A DNA stretch of 64,000 nt from Podocnemis expansa (Eukaryota > Chordata > Testudines > Podocnemididae), in contig ML681995.1 of the NCBI GenBank assembly GCA_007922195.1, positions 15,861,689-15,925,688 on the forward strand, written 5' to 3'. The notes below the pieces were generated by a model. That model ran no database searches. It was given only the letters and a program-made list of their open reading frames with translations, and was not told where the DNA came from. Positions within the stretch are counted from its first letter, which is position 1; every line of letters begins with the position of its first letter. Of the stretch, positions 57,123 through 64,000 are shown in pieces. The translations under genes and the position numbers were made by a program.

Positions 57123-58539
57123 AAACTGAGTATTCATTGAACTTGAATCTTTGCAGGATCTAATGTTAGATTATACTGAATTAGGCTTCAGGTAATAGTA
57201 TGCTCCAAGAGTTAGGCCCACTTTACAATGGTTAGTTTCACAGACATTAGAGGGCTGAATTCCTGATGAGTGTAAATTAATGTAGTTCTACTTATTGATC
57301 TTACAAGCATTAACTTAGTGTGTGTTGCATTACTGATTAATTTTTTTGTTTGTTTTGATTAAGTGGAATGGGAATAAATTTTCCTCTGTCACATTGATTT
57401 TGGTTTTTTCTCATTCCTTTAAAGAAGTCTTTATTTTCAACTAACATAAGTTGAAACTATGTTCTCCCTTCATGTTCATATTTTTGTCAACCCCCAAACA
57501 TGTAGCTGTTGCAATGTTTCATTTCAGAACCATTTTCCCATTGTTCCTGGTATAGTTTTGCACAGGAGATTAGTGGGTACACGCTGGCCACTTTGCACTA
57601 CAGAGAAACAGTGAAGGAGGACTATGTATCAGGGAATTTGTCATAAAACCTCTATAAATATAAGATTTAAGCAAGGACTTCTGCAGTACAGAATTTCACT
57701 CTTTCTGAATAAGGAGCTAAGGCTGAAAAGGGTGAATAGTCTATTTTGTACCACATTGTGAACTCTCCCTAGTACGTTTTTGAAAGGGTGAAGAAAACCT
57801 TGCTATAAAATATTTAGCACTTTTATTTTTCTGCTTTTTTCTAAACCATTAGCTAAAATGCTTCCCTGTATAAAACAGTCCCCCCTGCAAGTCCCCCAAT
57901 TTATCAATCATCACTCCCTTACAACAAAAAGATGAACTATGTCCATGCCAGTGAACTTATTCTAGAAGAGTACTTAAACCCATCTGCTGAAAATGGACAG
58001 CATCAGTGAAATAATTAAAAGGCTTGGTTCAGGCTCACTTAGCAATTGAGAGAAGTATATAAAGTGGCATCTCAGACATCCATCTTAATGACAGTCATTG
58101 TCAAATAAAAAGCACTTTATTGCTTTGTAATTGCCTACTAATCTTTGGCTTTGTTTTTATAAAGATTCTAAAATTTATAATTGATCCATTAAATACTCAA
58201 CTGACAGCAGCCCCCTTTTGGCTCAATTCTTTCCATTACTAATTGATGCCTTTCAAGTTTGCAAAACTGGAGGGGAGGGGAAACCCCTATCTAAGAATGC
58301 TGCTGAATTCTTATGTTCAGGTCAGTTCACTCTGACATGAGTAGCTCTTCAATACTACTTTTTCTGCACAAGGGGAACTTGTTCCTTCCATCTTGCCTTG
58401 GTTGATGATTGACGTGTGGGTAAGTATCTCTGTTAGCAGAAAAACTTTTAAATCAAACCCCTCCCTGTTCTTGGCTTGCTTGGGTGTGGAAGAGTCTGTG
58501 CCAGCTACAAATGGCAGCACTTTTTTGCCTGCAGGATTA
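57123..58539. other. No recognisable feature
   Basis: AT-rich, low in repeats, unique-looking. The two ORFs at 58317-58587 overlap on opposite strands and run into the hAT element. Confidence 0.5.
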
Positions 58540-58547
58540 ACTACAGA

Positions 58548-59092
58548 CAGGGCTAGAACTAGCTCTTCTGGCACCAAGGGCAACTAGCCCCAAAAGTGCC
58601 TCCCCGAGCCCCAATCTGGCCCAGGGCCTGATCTGTCCCCTTTCAGCTGCAGGGAGACAGATCCGTCCCCAGCTGTCTTCTGGCAGCAGCTGAAGCTCCC
58701 AGCTGGGGACAGATCTGACTACCCGCCACCACTGGGGCAGGAAGGAGTAAGATCCATCCATCCCCAGACACCTCAGGCATCAAGATCCAGGTCAGTCCCT
58801 TGCACCCTCTAAAATTCGATGGCTGGGGCTTCCAGTGGTGACTGGGGCTCTGCTGCTACCGGAAGCCCCAGGCACTGCCAGAAGATACAGGCACCAAATT
58901 TTAGGGGGCACAGGAGGTGGATCTGGATCCCCCCTGTGGCTGGGGATGGAGCTGGCTCCTCAGCAGTGGCTGGGGTGGTGAGGGGTTGGATCCACCCCCA
59001 CCCACTGCGGGGAGCAAGAGCTGTACCCTGTGCCTTCTAAAATTCAGCACCTGGGGCTTTGCCTTGGTTGCTCCGGCCTAATTACAGCCGTG
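58548..59092. mobile_element. hAT-like element (545 bp), sister of 60233-60642
   Basis: The left end CAGGGCTAGAACTAGCTC and the complement of the right end, CACGGCTGTAATTAGGCC, are inverted repeats. Flanks ACTACAGA and CCTACAGA differ at one base. The interior shares words with the second copy (CTCTTCTGGCACCA / CTATTCTGGCACCA; CACCTGGGGCTTTGCC). Confidence 0.85.
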
Positions 59093-60224
59093 CCTACAGA
59101 TGTGACACCAAGAGATTCCTAGTAGACAGACTTTTCTAAAGGTCTTGCATGAGTCTAAGGGGACATGAAAAAGGCAAATATTTGGCAAGAACCTCTCAAT
59201 AAAATGGAAGCTACAGTGTTACCTGGATGACTCCTTGAAGAAAATACGTTGCTCGTGTTCACATGGTCACCCCGCTCTGTGAGCATGCATTGGGGTGAGT
59301 GGGTGTGCACACATGGGAGCTTGAGACCACCTCTTCACTTATACTGAAGGAAGTAGCAAGAGCAATGTACAAGGACTTCTGCTTAGGTCCTCCTAGCATG
59401 CTCATCACAATGATGTCTGTCTTTTACTGCCACAGCCAAAGTAGGGGAAGCTACTTGATCATCCCACATAACCACGCACAGCCATCTCATGATTTGCAGA
59501 CCTTAATCAGCATTAACACCTGGTCAAAAATTTGAACTGCCCAATAAAGTACCACAAAAAACCTTTTCTTCAGGTGCCTTACACTGCTCCCAAATCTATT
59601 CTCCTTTACCATGACCGCAACTCAGAGAACTCAATGTCTTTTGGGACACAGCCAATTACCATACTAGAATATTGCACACATTCTGACCATTTGTATCATA
59701 AACGGTTATTCTGATGATCCCTAAATAAAATACTGGCTTTACTGAATTCAGAGCCAGAGCAAAATACATTTGTACAGTGAATTATAGGATGCTGAAAATG
59801 TTAATTGCTAATTTATATGATTATCCAATTAAAGGCACCCATAGAAGAAAAATCAAGCAATGAAAAGTTTGTAAGACTGAAAATAAAGGTTGTAGTGTGA
59901 GGCACAAAAGTGCATGAAATGCTGACCCATGCCATGCAAATAGATTTTATATCCTCATAGAGGCTATGTGGACCAAGCTTGTGACCAAATGAGTTGCTGT
60001 ACTTCTGCAGTTCAGATGATGGCAAACTGGTTTATATATCATTAGAGATATAAATGATGTGCTTTTTGCTACCTACAGTGGCAGTAAATTTAAATTCCAC
60101 ACACCAAATACTATACAGCTGACCTGAACTGGACAAATGAAATAACAGTTCATGCCATCATTCTGCCCATTAGTGGGTAGAAATGAGGATGTTACAGCAC
60201 ATGGCTGGAAAGTGAGGCTGTGAC
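59093..60224. other. No recognisable feature
   Basis: AT-rich, unique-looking. ORFs of 60-78 codons have no motif. Confidence 0.5.
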
Positions 60225-60232
60225 ACAGCAAA

Positions 60233-60642
60233 CATGGCTGTAACTAGCTATTCTGGCACCAGGACAAACATCCCCAAAGGCGCCCTCCCCTGATCCAGGC
60301 CCCAATCAAGCCCGGGGCCCAATCCATCCCAATCTGCCTCCAAAAGGCAGCAAGGAACGGGATCCACAGCTAGTCACTGCCAGAAGGTGTCAGGGAGCTG
60401 GATCTGGCCCCAGCTATCTTCCAGTGGTGGCTGCAGATGGATTGTGCTCCCTGCCACCACTGCAGGTGGCACCAGAAGCCCCAGATGCTGAATTTTAGGG
60501 TGTGGGGCATAGATCCGGCTCCTTGCAGCTGCTGGGGACAGATCTGGCTCCTCACAGACCAGAGCTGGATCCATCCCCTATGGCCTCTGAAATTTGGCAC
60601 CTGGGGCTTTGCCCTGCTTTCCCTGGCCTAGTTACAGCCCTG
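60233..60642. mobile_element. hAT-like element (410 bp) with perfect 8-bp target duplication
   Basis: The ends CATGGCTGTAACTAGCTA and the complement of the right end, CAGGGCTGTAACTAGGCC, are inverted repeats. Perfect ACAGCAAA flanks at 60225-60232 and 60643-60650. Same family and same orientation as 58548-59092, with internal length differences. Confidence 0.9.
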
Positions 60643-60650
60643 ACAGCAAA

Positions 60651-63600
60651 GCATTTGAGTCTATCCCTATTCAGCAAAATTAATGGCATTCAAGTACATG
60701 CTTAAGTGCTTCCCTAAATAGGGATGGGCTTCTGAGTTGGTGTCTAGGAAAGTCCATTATCCAAATATATAGTGATTAACTCATTCATTGTGTGACCTTG
60801 TATATGTTATCTTCTGTTGTTCTTGCTTTGAGGACTAAACCCAGACGTAAACAGATGCAGCTCTTTTTTTTTTTTCTTTTGCTTCAATAATGACTTCAAA
60901 CTATACGGCCAAATTCCCTATTGGAGTAACTTTGACTTAAGTGGCAGTCTTCCAGCAGCTAGAATCCTATTTAGCATTGTACATCAGTAACCATATTCTT
61001 TTTATAGTTTTCAAAATTCTTGAATAACTTGCATCATATACCACTTTGTTGAACTACAACTCTTAATTCTGTGCTATTGAACACCTTTTTTCATGTGTTG
61101 AAGTACTTTATCATCATAAAACTTCAGTAAGACACCTACCGTTCTAGTGGCAGGAGGTGGGGGTTTGGGGTGGGAGGAAAATGGACAGAGTCAGGGCCAG
61201 AAAAGCCATAGCTAGGTCTTTCTTTGCATCAGAATTTTATTTTATCTGTTTGATGTTGATTCAAAAAATAGTTTTGTGAAAGGAAGCAAGGTGCAAGCAA
61301 ATGGCTAGGCATGTTCAAACAGCTGTAGAGTGTGTTGCCGAGGTGCTTGGCATTTATAGGTGCGAACGTGAATGACAACTTCCAGGTGGATAACAGAGGA
61401 ACCTAAATTGAGACTAATTAAAAGTCCTTAAAACCTAAGGCTAAAATTAAACTACTTTGTCTTTCATTGAGTGTTAAATCTTTCCTAGGTTATGTGCAAA
61501 GTTTCAAACATGAAATTCAGAAGATTATGTGATTCAAGCTCCACCTCATGTTACATTCTCCGCATGGATGCCCATTCTGATCCAGTTAAGATCAGTAGTG
61601 ATGAGAATTCAGCTCTACAAATCTGAAATAATATGAAATGAAAGGATTGACAGCTCAATCTGGAAGCTCTGAGTGAACACTGATCACATGTTTTTCTGTC
61701 AGATTTCTCCCTATAGAGTAGAAGAAATCTAACATTTAAATTCTAGATTTTAAACTTTTGTGAGCATGGAGAGGAGGAAACAATCCAAAAAGATTAAAAA
61801 TCCATTTTTGCAGTCATCTTCCTGGGGATATTTTTACACCTAAACCTTAATTTTCAGAATTTTCTCTCTATATTTCCCAGGTAAGGAAATAGTCCCGATT
61901 TTCCTTACTTTCCTGGCAAGTCACTATGAGTACTAACATTCCATTTCTTCCTCTGATGTCAATCTATCTCATCATCTCTCTGTACTGATAATTGCAGTAA
62001 AGAAGAAAGGCCCATCTTAATCTGGCTAATCTCAGAATGGAAATGGAATGGAATTATGGTTTTAATTTTCTTGCCTAACCTCCATCTCCAGTTCTAATTT
62101 CCGTTAATGCTAGTCTTTTTCCATTATATGCATTTAGGATGAAATTCAGTTCTGATCTATGTATTATTTAAATTGTTCCCCAAAAATTTTAATTTTTGTT
62201 TCTTTGCTGCATAAACTCATTCCTTTAATTGTAACTAAAAATCTGAAATATTTGTGCATTTATTACCCTGATTGTGCATGCAGATCAAGCACTTTTGATC
62301 GTATTAGAAAATTCCATTCCTTTATTTAAAGAAAAAAAATAATTGAAATTGATACTTTTCACACAATGTTTTGGTTTTAACTAACATTTTCTGATGGAGA
62401 AAACATCCCAGCTAGCTCTAGTAATTATTTCTCTTCAATCTGAGACTCCTAACTTTGTTGAGGTTTAACTGGTAATCTTCCAAGTATTTTTTTAAATAGA
62501 GGTGTATTCCATTCTAATTATCTCTAAAATGAGAAGTGTTTGTTTTTTTGACCAAGAGTTTAAAGAGCCATTCATTGATAATTGAATGAGCAAGGCATAA
62601 TTAGTCATGGATAATGAAACTTGTCAAAGTCATGACAATGCCTGGTAGAAATAAGATGAGGAAAATTGCTAGAAGTAATAAGTAAGTATAGCATATTTGG
62701 TGATGTTGTCACCACTTTATGGGATTTTTCCAATCAAACTTAATTGACAAATCAGTATTGCTGGCAAGGTGATCAATTTGCCCACATATCAAATGACTAT
62801 ACGTAAAAGTTTCACAATGCACCTCAGTCTCATTGAATGTCATTGACTTTGCAGACTAGATATTTTTGAACATTTATTCTGCCTACTGTGACTGGAACAG
62901 ACATGAAAAAATGTTTGTTTATGGGGAAAAAAAATTGGTATCCATTTCTATGGCTAGACTCTGGGGACTAATATGAGTTGACTAAGGCCACATTTGAACC
63001 ATGGTGTGCCAGAAAAGAAAGAGAGAGAGAGAGAGAGAAGCCTCCATTCTGAAAACCAAATGCTTAGTCCCACTGTAGTAAGTGCATATGTTTTAAGTGC
63101 TTTACTAGATTTGAACCAGAACACTTGGCACCTGTCAATATTGATCCATCTGTATGCAAATATCTGCAAGTTGAATAATGTCTTTGGTTATAGTGGTATT
63201 TTTATGCAGAGACTCATCCTACATATGGGTAGGTGTTTCAAATAATCTCCTATAAAAGATGAACTGAAGCATAGCATTTGAAAGTCACTTATTACATGGA
63301 CAATTGTTTCATGTGTCTAACAGCTATAATGGGTGCTCCATTGTGCAATGAGGTCTTACTTATTGAAAAGTAGCATTTCTAAAATGGTTGTTCCAGCTGA
63401 TGCTTTTGGATACATTTTTATAACTTCTATTGAAGATTGTTTTGAGAGATTTGGCTCGCTCTGAAAAGTTTTCACAAACAGCACCTGAACTCTTGGTTCT
63501 GTACAAATGGGCTGGTGATTCTACAGAAACATGCATTTTCATGGGGTTTCTAATGCTTCCAGTGAGGGCAGAATTATTGCGAGAAATGTTTCACATTCAG

Positions 63601-64000
63601 TTCTGCTTCAAATCCTGTCTGCGAACAGGAGATAAAGAGGAGTCTATAAAACTAATCAAGGATTCCCAGGCCTCAAATTTTCAGGTCAGGTTGGACTTGA
63701 AATTTGGTTTGTCTTTTCCATCCAAGGTCCCTGACTGTTTGTCCTTAAGTGGAGAAAGCGTGTGTAGGAGATCTATTTTATGTTCTGCCTTCTACCTTAG
63801 ACTGGAATGAAGATTCCAACCCCATGCAGGTTTTATTTTACATGAAACATGACCAATACCCAGGTTTTCACATCTGTTGGGGTAAATTTAATTTTTATTT
63901 AAAGGTCCTATTTAGTTGGTTTTCCATGAAATGCTGGGTTTGTAATGGTTCTTCTGTTTTGTGCCAAGAAGCTCTCCTAAATAGGAACTGATATATCAAC
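60651..64000. other. Gene-free AT-rich stretch
   Basis: An old repeat fragment near 60655-60735 (GCTTAAGTGCTTCCCTAAAT), a T-run at 60867-60878 and a GA microsatellite at 63018-63038. The 126-codon ORF at 63430-63810 is the longest here, but it shows no domain and no splice context I can support. Low repeat density leaves room for conserved non-coding elements, which cannot be judged from one sequence. Confidence 0.5.

Noticed and set aside
63430..63810. 126-codon ORF near the right edge
   Set aside because: No motif or splice context, ordinary composition, and one ORF of this length in 64 kb x 6 frames is expected by chance.

Overview
The window looks like non-coding, repeat-dense DNA from a sauropsid vertebrate, most likely a turtle; a crocodilian is not excluded. 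The evidence is the mix of repeats: CR1 LINEs, Penelope-like elements (PLEs) with a reptile-type 3' tail, many short hAT-type DNA elements with 8-bp target duplications, MIR-like SINEs, and a Tx1/L1-group non-LTR retrotransposon of a type I recall from turtle genomes. The species call is inference from memory. I found no cellular protein-coding gene, tRNA or rRNA that I can support. The window is probably intergenic or deep intronic. Nearly all ORFs of 60-130 codons look like chance or repeat-internal ORFs.

Layout. 0-15 kb is AT-rich sequence with scattered hAT elements (306-556, 900-1482 with a piece of transposase, 6331-6500, 6620-6778, 8758-8930) and an inverted pair of PLE 3' ends (10.54-11.05 kb). 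15.1-18.0 kb holds a PLE with reverse-transcriptase coding remains, an opposing PLE tail split by a hAT element, and a 1-kb inverted-repeat element. 18.8-19.66 kb is a CR1 on the + strand. 20-31 kb has further PLE copies, two of them in inverted arrangements, an inverted-repeat element at 22.34-22.67 kb, a minus-strand CR1 (26.37-28.01 kb) holding a 100-N assembly gap, and a probable solo LTR (30.30-31.05 kb). A second + strand CR1 lies at 32.2-33.04 kb.

The main structure is 36.3-55.5 kb. It is a head-to-tail, all-minus-strand array of one Tx1/L1-group LINE: a complete-length unit (B, about 42.96-50.62 kb), two truncated units (A and C) and a deletion remnant. Each fuller unit has a proline-rich ORF1 (a CCHC knuckle survives in B) and an ORF2 with apurinic-type endonuclease and reverse transcriptase. 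All copies are broken: stops, frameshifts, lost motif-A and YADD residues, a lost start. B and C keep the same 44-nt ORF1/ORF2 overlap. The array is flanked by what looks like two halves of one LTR (TG...CA ends with ATAC on both sides), which suggests it lies inside an older LTR insertion.

56.5-64 kb returns to AT-rich unique-looking sequence with three more hAT elements, two of them sister copies 1.1 kb apart. Overall the window is a record of nested transposition, not a set of cooperating genes. No CRISPR, operon or other prokaryote-type system is present.
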